DNA of 37,450 nucleotides, taken from positions 1-37,450 of the forward strand of contig JAUMXR010000006.1 of NCBI GenBank assembly GCA_030528995.1. Direction: 5' to 3'. The position numbers and the translations under genes are program-made. Under the pieces are notes generated by a model. The model was given only the letters and a program-made list of their open reading frames with translations. It searched no databases and was not told where the DNA came from. Shown one piece after another: positions 1 through 6,677 of this stretch. Within the stretch, counting starts at the first letter, position 1. Every line of letters begins with the position of its first letter. The DNA comes from Candidatus Saccharimonadota bacterium. Lineage in GTDB: Bacteria; Patescibacteriota; Saccharimonadia; Saccharimonadales; Saccharimonadaceae.

Positions 1-1047
1 AGTTGGGGTTGGAGTTGGGGTGTCGGGAACATATGGTACATCCGGAGTATTGTCCATCTCGTAGTTTGGTTGAAAGCCACAGTAGTAGTTAAGATCGAGC
101 ATTTTTTCGTTTTTCGTGACGCCATTTTCATCTACGAATTGACGATAGATATCGACCTGAGGAGCACCATTGCGTTCTCTAGTAGAATAACCTAGATGTA
201 ATTCATCTGGAGTCATTACGCCATCGTTGTTGTCGTCTATAAAATAGATATAATTTGAATGCTCGGTATCATTCTCATAGTAATAATCGAAGGTCGTATA
301 ATCGCTCGAAAGAACTTCGTCTAATTTACTGAGTAATCTATCTTGCATGGCGCCAGCATCTGGATTTGTCTCGTTACTCATATGATCATCGATTTCACTC
401 ATTGACATATCGGCAATACCAAGTTCTTGTTTTTCCTTGTCAGTGAAAATACTATAGGCATAAGAAGAGAGCGCCTCTGGTTCTCTAGTGGCCACTCCCA
501 TAATGCCTTCTTTAGTGGCTTCGCGATTACCAAATGCCCCAGACATGTCATAATCATAAGATTGAGGAGTCTGTTTATGGTCAAAATCTGCGTAATGCGA
601 ATAGTCGTATTTGACACCCATCACAGTTTCGCCTACATTGGGATCATGGCTTTCATCAACCGCCTCCGTGGCCATGGGTGCAGATTGTGGGGCAGTAGTT
701 CTATTTTCAATTACGTTCGGGATAATTAAGCCTGCAGCCGTTAAAAAGGCTGCAGTGGCGAGAATCGTGATAGCAGTTTTGACATTCGAATTTTTCTTCG
801 CCTTGCCTTCGACCTCTGCCTGGATTGAGCTTCTATCTTTCTCTGGGGCGTTAGCAACCGGCGTCTCGGTGTGAATATCTTCTGCGCTGCTACCAATGCC
901 AGCCGCTGAGGCGGCCATGTGGCCTCTGGATTTTGTAGCTTCTTTACTAACTTCGTCTGCTTCTCTTGCAGCTTTTATGCGAGCAAGCTTTTCCTCCCTA
1001 GAGAGTCGAGGTCTTTCATCCGACGATGGCATTTTTTCTGGGCTCAT
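1..1047 (-). CDS. Membrane-anchored protein with EF-hand-like loop (C-terminus off window)
   Basis: An open frame of 349 codons runs from an ATG at 1047 to the left edge with no stop. It has a charged, probably cytoplasmic N-terminus of about 90 residues, one membrane span at about residues 92-111 (AITILATAAFLTAAGLII), then a long acidic, Tyr/Asp-rich, probably external part. Residues 271-282 read DDNNDGVMTPDE, which fits the EF-hand/dockerin calcium loop (D1, N3, D5, G6, E12). The visible end is a Pro/Thr stretch (PDTPTPTPT), typical of a wall or linker segment. Its ATG overlaps the stop of the 109-aa gene upstream as ATGA, so the two are translationally coupled. I do not recognise the family. 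An extracellular, possibly calcium-binding role is inference. Confidence 0.75.
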   Translation of the reverse strand, partial: MSPEKMPSSDERPRLSREEKLARIKAAREADEVSKEATKSRGHMAASAAGIGSSAEDIHTETPVANAPEKDRSSIQAEVEGKAKKNSNVKTAITILATAAFLTAAGLIIPNVIENRTTAPQSAPMATEAVDESHDPNVGETVMGVKYDYSHYADFDHKQTPQSYDYDMSGAFGNREATKEGIMGVATREPEALSSYAYSIFTDKEKQELGIADMSMSEIDDHMSNETNPDAGAMQDRLLSKLDEVLSSDYTTFDYYYENDTEHSNYIYFIDDNNDGVMTPDELHLGYSTRERNGAPQVDIYRQFVDENGVTKNEKMLDLNYYCGFQPNYEMDNTPDVPYVPDTPTPTPT

Positions 1048-1373
1048 GATGCTTCTCCTCCTAAGAACTCGGTCTTGAATTCTTGTATTGCTTTAGCAAT
1101 TATGTTTTCCATATCAATACCAGCATTCGCAAAAAAAGACGCAAATGTAACTGGAGTGCTGTCGTCTCTATCTAGCAGTTCGTTCATTTGTAGAAGCTGC
1201 TCGTCACTTAGGGAACCGAATACTGCGGTCGTCACTTTATCGTCGAGCTTTTTGATGTTTTGTTCGCGAAGAACATTCAGCTCTTCGGCGCTTTGCGCTG
1301 GCATTGGCTTTGCCTTCATAAGCTCGTCGACAAATCCGCCTAGCATCTCATAATCGAGAAGATAGTTATCCAT
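1044..1373 (-). CDS. Small acidic helical protein, 109 aa, unknown function
   Basis: A complete 109-codon frame, predicted mostly helical and acidic, with no signal peptide, membrane segment or cysteine. The middle (LREQNIKKLDDKVTTAVFGS) and end (AGIDMENIIAKAIQEFKTEF) recall small helical CPR proteins of the DUF5663 type, but that is only a resemblance. It is the first gene of a two-gene unit: its TGA overlaps the ATG of the EF-hand membrane protein by 4 nt. A good promoter lies at 1417-1445, giving a leader of about 35 nt. No clear Shine-Dalgarno precedes the ATG, which follows AATCTCCC. Confidence 0.7.
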   Translation of the reverse strand: MDNYLLDYEMLGGFVDELMKAKPMPAQSAEELNVLREQNIKKLDDKVTTAVFGSLSDEQLLQMNELLDRDDSTPVTFASFFANAGIDMENIIAKAIQEFKTEFLGGEAS

Positions 1374-1416
1374 GGGAGATTGTTTTGTTAATAATTATTA
1401 GACCTTTCTAGTTTTT

Positions 1417-1445
1417 AGTTTAGCATAAGCTAATTCTTTGGTCAA
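1417..1445 (-). promoter_or_regulatory. Promoter of the 109-aa / EF-hand protein pair
   Basis: On the minus strand TTGACC (1440-1445) and TAAACT (1417-1422) are separated by exactly 17 nt, and TGC precedes the -10 so it is also an extended -10. The site lies just downstream of the terminator at 1461-1487. Confidence 0.7.
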
Positions 1446-1460
1446 CTGTGATTTTTTTCA

Positions 1461-1487
1461 AAAAACCGAACATGGTGTTCGGTTTTT
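1461..1487 (-). terminator. Rho-independent terminator of the 70-aa gene
   Basis: Perfect 12-bp stem (AAAAACCGAACA / TGTTCGGTTTTT) with a 3-nt loop, followed on the minus strand by a further T-rich run. It ends the transcript that begins at the promoter at 1919-1947. Confidence 0.8.
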
Positions 1488-1505
1488 GAAGTAATTTATG
1501 GCTAG

Positions 1506-1583
1506 TTGTTTGTCTATTTTATGTACATTGGTCCTCGTTTATGTTGGTATTTGTTTAGTGAAATTGTTTGTCTTACATTGGTC
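1506..1583. repeat. Imperfect direct repeat in the 3' region of the 70-aa gene
   Basis: The 20 bases TTGTTTGTCTTACATTGGTC occur contiguously at 1564-1583. The same two 10-base halves recur at 1506-1515 and 1524-1533, split by 8 extra bases. On the minus strand each copy reads GACCAATGTA after a GGAG or GAGG. The first gives ATG-TAA right after an AAAGGAG, and the second gives a four-codon frame. No longer gene is visible here. Confidence 0.7.
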
Positions 1584-1638
1584 TCCTTTCTGGAAAACTG
1601 CGTTAAGGTGCGATCTAGTTTTTTGATTGATTCTAGAA

Positions 1639-1851
1639 TTAGGCTGCGAGCTTAGAATTGATTTTCTTCCAGTCAACCATACTTCTGATTGTCAACTTGA
1701 TTGGAGATTTTTTAATCTTGTCGAGAGTTTCCTTTTTGATGCTTTTTGGCGAAACATAAGTTTTCTCGTCTTCGTATGGTTCGTAATCGATGTCATCTTT
1801 CCAATCAGAGTCGATTACTTGGTTTGGTAATTTGATGGTTGCGGTTGTCAT
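1639..1851 (-). CDS. Small charged protein, 70 aa, unknown function
   Basis: A 70-codon frame with a good ribosome-binding site (AAAGGAAAAC, about 9 nt before ATG) and its own strong promoter and terminator, which together argue for a real monocistronic gene. The product is hydrophilic, acidic in the first half (DSDWKDDIDYEPYEDE) and lysine-rich in the second. It has no cysteine, signal peptide or membrane span, and I recognise no family. The mRNA has a 5' leader of about 60 nt containing a small hairpin (1884-1910) and a 3' region of about 150 nt containing a repeated motif. Such long flanks around a tiny gene suggest post-transcriptional control, but this is inference. Confidence 0.65.
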   Translation of the reverse strand: MTTATIKLPNQVIDSDWKDDIDYEPYEDEKTYVSPKSIKKETLDKIKKSPIKLTIRSMVDWKKINSKLAA

Positions 1852-1883
1852 TTTTTGTTTTCCTTTGTTTATTTTTGTTGTTT

Positions 1884-1910
1884 GTTAGAATGTTTGTTTT
1901 GTGTTCTAAC
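1884..1910 (-). promoter_or_regulatory. 5'-leader hairpin of the 70-aa gene
   Basis: GTTAGAA (1884-1890) and TTCTAAC (1904-1910) can form a 7-bp stem in the leader, between the promoter and the ribosome-binding site. Function unknown. Confidence 0.4.
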
Positions 1911-1918
1911 TTGCTTTC

Positions 1919-1947
1919 ATTGTAGCACACTTGGGCGATTTTGTCAA
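1919..1947 (-). promoter_or_regulatory. Strong promoter of the 70-aa gene
   Basis: Minus strand: TTGACA (1942-1947), 17-nt spacer, TACAAT (1919-1924), with TGC before the -10. This is close to the sigma-70 consensus. Confidence 0.8.
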
Positions 1948-1992
1948 TAGTGTTTATGCTAAAAAATGGCGAGATTGTCAAATATACAGAGA

Positions 1993-2177
1993 AAAAACCA
2001 TAATAACTTTTATTGGCTTGGATTTGTTTGCTTGTAATTATTACAACGCAAGTCAAGAAAAAATCTCCTTATTCGCCCTTCGGGCTGGGGGAGATTTTTT
2101 CATTGTTGAGTTGCAATAATCACGCAAACAAATCTGGTCTAAATCTCATTATACCAATAAAAGTTATTATAGTTTTT
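1993..2177. repeat. Long palindrome spanning the ileS stop codon and terminator
   Basis: Outer arms of 24 nt (1993-2016 and 2154-2177) are complementary with one mismatch. Inner arms 2021-2031/2124-2134 are perfect, and 2037-2047/2110-2120 have one mismatch. The centre is the terminator hairpin at 2058-2100. The right arm contains the last codons and TAA of ileS (2167-2169). The unpaired stretch is about 16 nt longer on the right side. Confidence 0.85.
2058..2100 (-). terminator. ileS terminator
   Basis: AAAAAATCTCC (2058-2068) pairs with GGAGATTTTTT (2090-2100). A small GCCCGAAGGGC hairpin lies in the loop, and the minus-strand transcript ends in six U. It forms the centre of the long palindrome 1993-2177. 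Confidence 0.8.
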
Positions 2178-5100
2178 CCAGAGATATCGTGATATTTTCA
2201 CCGTTTAGTTTGGCGGTTTCGGTGTGGGAGTAGGTGGCGTCTTTTGCGATGTCGGTGGCGCCGACTTCGGATTTGATGAGGTCTTCAAAGCCTACTGGTA
2301 GCATACAAGATACTGAAAGTTTGATTTGATCGTCTTGGCGGAGGTTGGCGTGCTTACGGGCGGATTGAATGGCGCGGATAAGCTCACGGGCTCTTCCCTC
2401 TTCTTTGAGTTCTGGAGTGAGGGTTTTGTCGAGCTTGAGTTCTTTGCCGTTTGTGACTTCTTTAACGTTGACTTCGTCGGCAATAATTTGTTCATAAAAA
2501 CCATCAAGCTTGTCGCCGTCGTAGGTGAGCTTAGAGAGTGGTTGACGGATTTTGATCTGATCCTCGGTGTCAGACTTCTGCATGCGGAGAGCTAAGGCAT
2601 CGGTGATGATTTGGCGAGTACGGGACATTTGTTCGAGGACGGCGGTATCTATCATGCCCGCTTCTGGCCAATCTTTGAGGTGGATGGAGTCGGTGTGGCC
2701 GGTGATTTTTTGGTATAATTCTTCGGCTAAGAATGGCGTAAAGGGGGCGAGGAGATGTGCTAGATAGGTTAATACATAATAGAGTGTGGCGAAGGCTTGT
2801 TTCTTGTCGGCTGCGTCGTCGTTTTTACTGAAGCGGCGACGAGAGCGACGGACAAACCAGTTACTCATGTCGTCGATAAATAGTAGGACACCTTCTAGGG
2901 CTTTAGGAATGTTGTACTCCTCCATACCTTCCGTTATTTCATCCCTTAGCTGATAGAGGCGCGAAATAATCCAGATATCTAGGGGATTCGAAATATTCAT
3001 TTTTCGACTCGCTTCGTCGCGCCCGTCGTTACGGGGCTCCTCGCTCATTCCGCTCCCGTTGTCGCGGACGGTCTCAAAATGAATATTTTCGAATCCGTTC
3101 GAATCTATATCTTCCACTTCGGCGTAGGTGGTGAAGAAGTCGTAGACGTTCCAAATCATGGCGAGTTTACGATTTACATCAGAGACGTCTTTATCGAGAA
3201 GGGCGAAGTCTTCGCCAGAGAGGACGGGAGAGCTAAGGAGAAGGAAGCGGAGAGCGTCAGCGGAATACTGGTCCATAAGTTCGTTCGGATCGGTGTAGTT
3301 GCCGAGGGATTTACTCATTTTGCGGCCGTCGTTCCCGGCGAGAGTGCCAGTAGTAATAACATTTTTGTAGGCGTTCTTGGCACCGTTTTTGGCTTTGTCG
3401 CCGAAGGCGCCAATAGAAGCAAGGGCGGTATTAACCGCGTGAACATAATAGAACCAGGCGCGAACCTGTCCGACATATTCAACGATGAAGTCGGCGGGGT
3501 AGTTTCGCTCGAATTTTTCCTTATTTTCGAATGGATAATGGAGCTGGGCGAACGGCATAGAGCCTGATTCGAACCAGCAGTCTAGAACCTTTTCGATGCG
3601 AGTAAAGTGTTCGCCGTCGATGTCAAATTCGATTTGGTCAACCCAAGGGCGGTGATAGTCATCTAGGCGCTGGCCAGAGAGAGCATAGAGTTCGTCGTAG
3701 CTACCAACTACTTTCACGGTGCCGTTGTCGCCTTTCCAGACGGGCATAGCGGTAGCCCAGAAGCGGTCGCGGGACAAATTCCAGTCGGGAGCGGCTTCGA
3801 TGTTTTTAGCGAAGCGACCGTGCTTTAAATAGGCTGGGAACCAATTGATATGTTCGTTTTCGTCGAGCATCAGTTGTTTCTGTCCTTCGATGTCGAAGAA
3901 CCAGCTTGGGAAGGCACGGTAGATGATGCGCTCTTTGCTGCGTGGATTATAGGGGTATTCGTGTTGAATATATTCGATTTTGTAAACAATTCCCTTTTCT
4001 TCTAGACATTTAGCAATAAACTTATTGCCAGCCCAAACTTGAATGCCGTTTTCGTCGGTGTCACGAACGCCGAGAGCATGAAGCTTGTCTGCCATTTCGA
4101 GTAAATAATAACCGTTTTCGTCGAGACAGTCCACGAAATCTACTTCGTATTTTTGGGCTAAGGCATAGTCGTCTTCACCGTAGGCTGGAGCGATATGGAC
4201 GATGCCGGTGCCATCTTCGGCAGAGACAAAATCACCGGGGAGGACAGTATAAGTGTCTTTGCGGGCAACCGTTCCCTGGTCACCACGAAGACCAAGGTCG
4301 AAAAGACCGTCAGCTACTTCGATGATGGGTTCGTATTTCTTGCCTACTAAGGCCGTACCTTTGAAAGCTTTTTCGGGTTTTTGGCCTTCGAACAATACTT
4401 TACCTCGCTCCAAAGCTACGATTAGTTTCTCACCATCGATGTTGTAAACACCGTAGTCTAAATCGGGGTTAACGGCAAGGGCCATGTTGGCCGGTAGGGT
4501 CCAAGGTGTGGTGGTCCAAGCTAACAGACATTCGTCGCCAGACTTGAATTTAACGTACGCCGATGGGTCGGTGACGGTTTGGTAGGCGTCATTATCCATG
4601 GTGACTTCGGCTTTAGAGACAGGGGTAGCAAATTTGGTGTCATACATCAATACCTTGCGGCCTTCGTAGATTTTGCCAGCCTCGTAGAGCTGTTTGAAAG
4701 CCCACCAGACAGATTCCATAAAGTCTTTGTTCATGGTGCGGTAGCAGTTATCAAAATCTACCCAACGGCCGACGCGGTCGATGGTGGCGCGCCAGGTTTC
4801 GGAGTTGGCAACCATGGATTCGCGAGCTTTGATGATGTAATCTTCGAGGGACCATTTAGTGCCGATGTCGCGACGGTCGGTAATACCGAGCTGTTTCTCG
4901 ACGAAGTTCTCGGCGGGAAGGCCGTGACAGTCCCAGCCCCAACGTCGCTCTACTCTGTAACCATTCATAGTCCAATAGCGTGGGACAGCGTCTTTGACGA
5001 TAGAGCTAAGTAGCGTACCATGATGAGGATTGCCAGTGATAAACGGAGGGCCGTCATAAAAAACGTAGGATTTATCAATCGGGCGGTTTTCGACCGATTG

Positions 5101-5187
5101 TTCAAAAGTTTTATGCTGTTTCCACCACTTGGTGAGGGCTTTTTCGTATTCTAGGCTACTCCGCCTGCTTCCTGCTCTATATTTCAT
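2167..5187 (-). CDS. ileS: Isoleucyl-tRNA synthetase, type 2 (eukaryote-like)
   Basis: 1006 aa, cytoplasmic, charges tRNA-Ile with isoleucine. The class I signatures are present: HHGT (HIGH motif) at about residues 55-58 and KMSKS at about 621. The WGWDCHGLPAEN segment and the absence of a C-terminal Cys-zinc module place it with the eukaryote-like IleRS, a group usually insensitive to mupirocin (family knowledge). The start was set at 5187: the frame is open 22 codons further, but the ATG at 5187 lies 7 nt after an extended -10 box and matches the usual IleRS N-terminus. Residues about 698-735, just before the conserved PLDIWIISRL, are an extra stretch encoded by a palindromic element (2984-3096). 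The 3' end lies inside another palindrome. Confidence 0.97.
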   Translation of the reverse strand: MKYRAGSRRSSLEYEKALTKWWKQHKTFEQSVENRPIDKSYVFYDGPPFITGNPHHGTLLSSIVKDAVPRYWTMNGYRVERRWGWDCHGLPAENFVEKQLGITDRRDIGTKWSLEDYIIKARESMVANSETWRATIDRVGRWVDFDNCYRTMNKDFMESVWWAFKQLYEAGKIYEGRKVLMYDTKFATPVSKAEVTMDNDAYQTVTDPSAYVKFKSGDECLLAWTTTPWTLPANMALAVNPDLDYGVYNIDGEKLIVALERGKVLFEGQKPEKAFKGTALVGKKYEPIIEVADGLFDLGLRGDQGTVARKDTYTVLPGDFVSAEDGTGIVHIAPAYGEDDYALAQKYEVDFVDCLDENGYYLLEMADKLHALGVRDTDENGIQVWAGNKFIAKCLEEKGIVYKIEYIQHEYPYNPRSKERIIYRAFPSWFFDIEGQKQLMLDENEHINWFPAYLKHGRFAKNIEAAPDWNLSRDRFWATAMPVWKGDNGTVKVVGSYDELYALSGQRLDDYHRPWVDQIEFDIDGEHFTRIEKVLDCWFESGSMPFAQLHYPFENKEKFERNYPADFIVEYVGQVRAWFYYVHAVNTALASIGAFGDKAKNGAKNAYKNVITTGTLAGNDGRKMSKSLGNYTDPNELMDQYSADALRFLLLSSPVLSGEDFALLDKDVSDVNRKLAMIWNVYDFFTTYAEVEDIDSNGFENIHFETVRDNGSGMSEEPRNDGRDEASRKMNISNPLDIWIISRLYQLRDEITEGMEEYNIPKALEGVLLFIDDMSNWFVRRSRRRFSKNDDAADKKQAFATLYYVLTYLAHLLAPFTPFLAEELYQKITGHTDSIHLKDWPEAGMIDTAVLEQMSRTRQIITDALALRMQKSDTEDQIKIRQPLSKLTYDGDKLDGFYEQIIADEVNVKEVTNGKELKLDKTLTPELKEEGRARELIRAIQSARKHANLRQDDQIKLSVSCMLPVGFEDLIKSEVGATDIAKDATYSHTETAKLNGENITISLEKL
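2984..3096. repeat. In-frame palindromic element inside ileS
   Basis: Arms GGATTCGAAATATTCATTTT (2984-3003) and its inverted copy (3076-3096, one extra T) enclose a GC-rich core. On the coding strand the core holds GAGACCGT near its start, then CCCGT-AACG-ACGGG. The same core layout occurs in argS (37280-37384) and in part in polA (27441-27564). The 113 bp add about 38 residues to IleRS without breaking the frame. Confidence 0.85.
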
Positions 5188-5194
5188 ATCTATT

Positions 5195-5203
5195 ATTATA
5201 ACA
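5195..5203 (-). promoter_or_regulatory. Extended -10 promoter of ileS
   Basis: Minus strand TGTTATAAT, 7 nt before the ATG at 5187. No good -35 at 16-18 nt. The message would be leaderless or nearly so. Confidence 0.7.
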
Positions 5204-5234
5204 CAAAGGACGCTTAAAGAGATTATCAATACAT

Positions 5235-5260
5235 AAAAATGGCGGTCTCGCAAGACCGCC
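5235..5260 (-). terminator. Terminator of the 122-aa membrane protein gene
   Basis: Perfect 8-bp stem GGCGGTCT/AGACCGCC with a 4-nt loop, followed on the minus strand by ATTTTTAT. It separates this gene from the ileS promoter. Confidence 0.85.
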
Positions 5261-5274
5261 GGTGTGGATTAATG

Positions 5275-5643
5275 CTATGCCCTAGAGCTTTTGTAAGAAA
5301 CACAAAGAATGGAACAAGCGCAAGCCGTGATTAGTTTGAGCCAAAAGCCCCTCATGGTGAAACCCGTAAGTGCTGCGTCCATTATGTATAGCGCGATAAG
5401 TTTTGCCAACATCACCGAAAATACACCAAGAATTGCCACAAGGCAGCTTGCCGATGCTATCCCTGAGATAGTAAGAATTGCGCCAAATAATTGGACGACA
5501 ATCTCAATAATCCAAAGCACTATAACTGACAAAACAATGTGCCAAAAACCATCAATTTTAACCTGTTCTGGGAAGATTCTGGTCATAGCCCAAAGTATTA
5601 ATCCAGTCACAATAAAGTTACTAATGTTCACTATCCACCTCAT
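5275..5643 (-). CDS. Small integral membrane protein, 122 aa
   Basis: Hydrophobic throughout, with three to four predicted membrane spans (about residues 8-24, 32-57, 64-90, 98-115) separated by short loops. No catalytic motif is visible and I do not recognise a family; the topology recalls small holin-like or phage-holin-IV-like membrane proteins, but this is weak. The ATG at 5643 is set by a strong ribosome-binding site (GAGGGGGTG, about 7 nt upstream). It is monocistronic: an extended -10 lies at 5685-5693 and a terminator at 5235-5260. Confidence 0.75.
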   Translation of the reverse strand: MRWIVNISNFIVTGLILWAMTRIFPEQVKIDGFWHIVLSVIVLWIIEIVVQLFGAILTISGIASASCLVAILGVFSVMLAKLIALYIMDAALTGFTMRGFWLKLITACACSILCVSYKSSRA

Positions 5644-5684
5644 CTTATCACCCCCTCAGAGCGCTCGGATAGAAATCTTGTGGA

Positions 5685-5693
5685 ATTATACCA
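5685..5693 (-). promoter_or_regulatory. Extended -10 promoter of the 122-aa membrane protein
   Basis: Minus strand TGGTATAAT, giving a leader of about 35 nt that contains a Shine-Dalgarno, unlike the leaderless promoters nearby. Confidence 0.65.
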
Positions 5694-5722
5694 TATTCCT
5701 ATGATTTTAGAAAATGCTAAAG

Positions 5723-6412
5723 CTATTTTTTGGTGTGGAGATCAAGTTGGTTATAGGGGAGCATTATTTTATGAACGGCAAAGGTATCGACGACGACCCC
5801 AAGGCAATCGCGGCGAGTTTGGAGTTGTTTAGCGGGGTCACAGGTAATTTGAAGTTGGTAATTGAGAGACGAATTAGTAATATTGGAGACACCTTGATTA
5901 ATAATTGAAGTAACATTGGGCAGTTTCCCGGCTTTTTCGACTATTTCATCCATAACCTTGGTAGCGGCATCGGGTTTGATGCGAAGCGGAAAAGGCACGC
6001 CTAGATAGATGTAGCCATTCGAAACTTCGACTTTATCGATATTGCGGTTAGCAATGGAAACGATATTCATAGTATTGATGTCCTGGATTTTAGTAGTGCG
6101 AAGATTGATGGAAATGACTTGGCCAAAATTGTCACCATATTTAATGATATCGCCTATATCATAATAATCGTCGGCGACGATTTCGAGACCGCGAAAAATA
6201 TCTTTCAGGGCGTCCTGTAAAGCGAAGCCAATGATTATACTAGCAATACCGACACCAGCAAGCATGGAACTCACATTAATGCCAAAGAGCTGAAGAATAA
6301 TCAAAATCAAAATAACGAGAATAACACCGCAAACGATACTCCTTAGCATGCGGAGGTAGGTTTTGCGCTTCTTGGCGGAAAAGATTTTAGCTGGCTTTTT
6401 GGTGGTGCTCAT
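5723..6412 (-). CDS. mscS: Small-conductance mechanosensitive channel, MscS family
   Basis: 229 aa from the ATG at 6412. A first hydrophobic segment (about residues 27-47) is followed by the conserved pore helix region GVGIASIIIGFALQDALKDI (about 58-77), then a soluble beta domain with the FGQV/NxxT pattern (GDNFGQVISINLRTTKIQ) and the usual alpha/beta C-terminal domain. In MscS homologues this makes a heptameric channel that opens on membrane tension to release solutes. The protein is short, with a minimal set of membrane helices. An upstream in-frame ATG at 6445 is less likely because the 6412 ATG sits 6 nt after an extended -10. That -10 contains the TAA stop of the upstream thioredoxin-fold gene. 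Confidence 0.93.
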   Translation of the reverse strand: MSTTKKPAKIFSAKKRKTYLRMLRSIVCGVILVILILIILQLFGINVSSMLAGVGIASIIIGFALQDALKDIFRGLEIVADDYYDIGDIIKYGDNFGQVISINLRTTKIQDINTMNIVSIANRNIDKVEVSNGYIYLGVPFPLRIKPDAATKVMDEIVEKAGKLPNVTSIINQGVSNITNSSLNYQLQITCDPAKQLQTRRDCLGVVVDTFAVHKIMLPYNQLDLHTKK

Positions 6413-6418
6413 GGTTTT

Positions 6419-6427
6419 ATTATACCA
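6419..6427 (-). promoter_or_regulatory. Extended -10 promoter of mscS, overlapping an upstream stop codon
   Basis: Minus strand TGGTATAAT; TATAAT is 6419-6424 and the ATG begins 6 nt later at 6412. The TAA in the -10 (6420-6422) is also the stop of the preceding gene. Confidence 0.7.
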
Positions 6428-6674
6428 TATAGAAAAGCACTTCATTGATGAGGGGGAGTTCCCTGCCGCGCCAGGAGGCGCGTACTTCCCCGTTGGGGCC
6501 TAGAGCCATGATGGTGGGATATTCGACTACGTCGTAAGCTTCACAAAAACCGGGATTTTGGTCTGGGTCCATGGTTTCGACTTCTTTGCCGGTTTGACGA
6601 CGAATGTTTTCGAGCCATTCGTTGACACTTCTTGAATAATCTTGGTTATCTCTAAAAATACATACCACCCGCAT
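6420..6674 (-). CDS. Thioredoxin-fold protein without CxxC
   Basis: 84 aa. The second half has the thioredoxin core with the cis-proline segment (VVEYPTIMALGPNGEV) and the following turn and helix. There is no CxxC: the only cysteines are C5 and C44, so ordinary disulfide exchange is unlikely. The gene follows nrdR with 3 nt between the stop and this ATG and has a ribosome-binding site (AAAGGAAATAAAAC), so it belongs to the ftsZ-nrdR transcript. A binding or peroxiredoxin-like role would be guesswork. The family call is from fold pattern only. Confidence 0.7.
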   Translation of the reverse strand: MRVVCIFRDNQDYSRSVNEWLENIRRQTGKEVETMDPDQNPGFCEAYDVVEYPTIMALGPNGEVRASWRGRELPLINEVLFYMV

Positions 6675-6677
6675 GTT

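Noticed and set aside
2058-2100. CRISPR-like or other regular repeat array
   Set aside because: The hairpins here and at 17027-17059 resemble each other only in the terminator stem. There are no regularly spaced direct repeats anywhere in the window.
3079-3567. 162-codon plus-strand frame opposite ileS
   Set aside because: It is antisense to conserved IleRS sequence, starts inside the palindromic element, and its composition mirrors the codons of ileS.
5188-5253. Longer IleRS start with a hydrophobic 22-residue extension
   Set aside because: The extension is translated from the promoter region (TGTTATAAT lies in it), has no ribosome-binding site, and the ATG at 5187 matches the normal N-terminus.
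5275-5300. C-terminal SSRA of the 122-aa membrane protein as a link to tmRNA tagging
   Set aside because: It is a chance match of letters to a gene name; the tmRNA tag has a different sequence.
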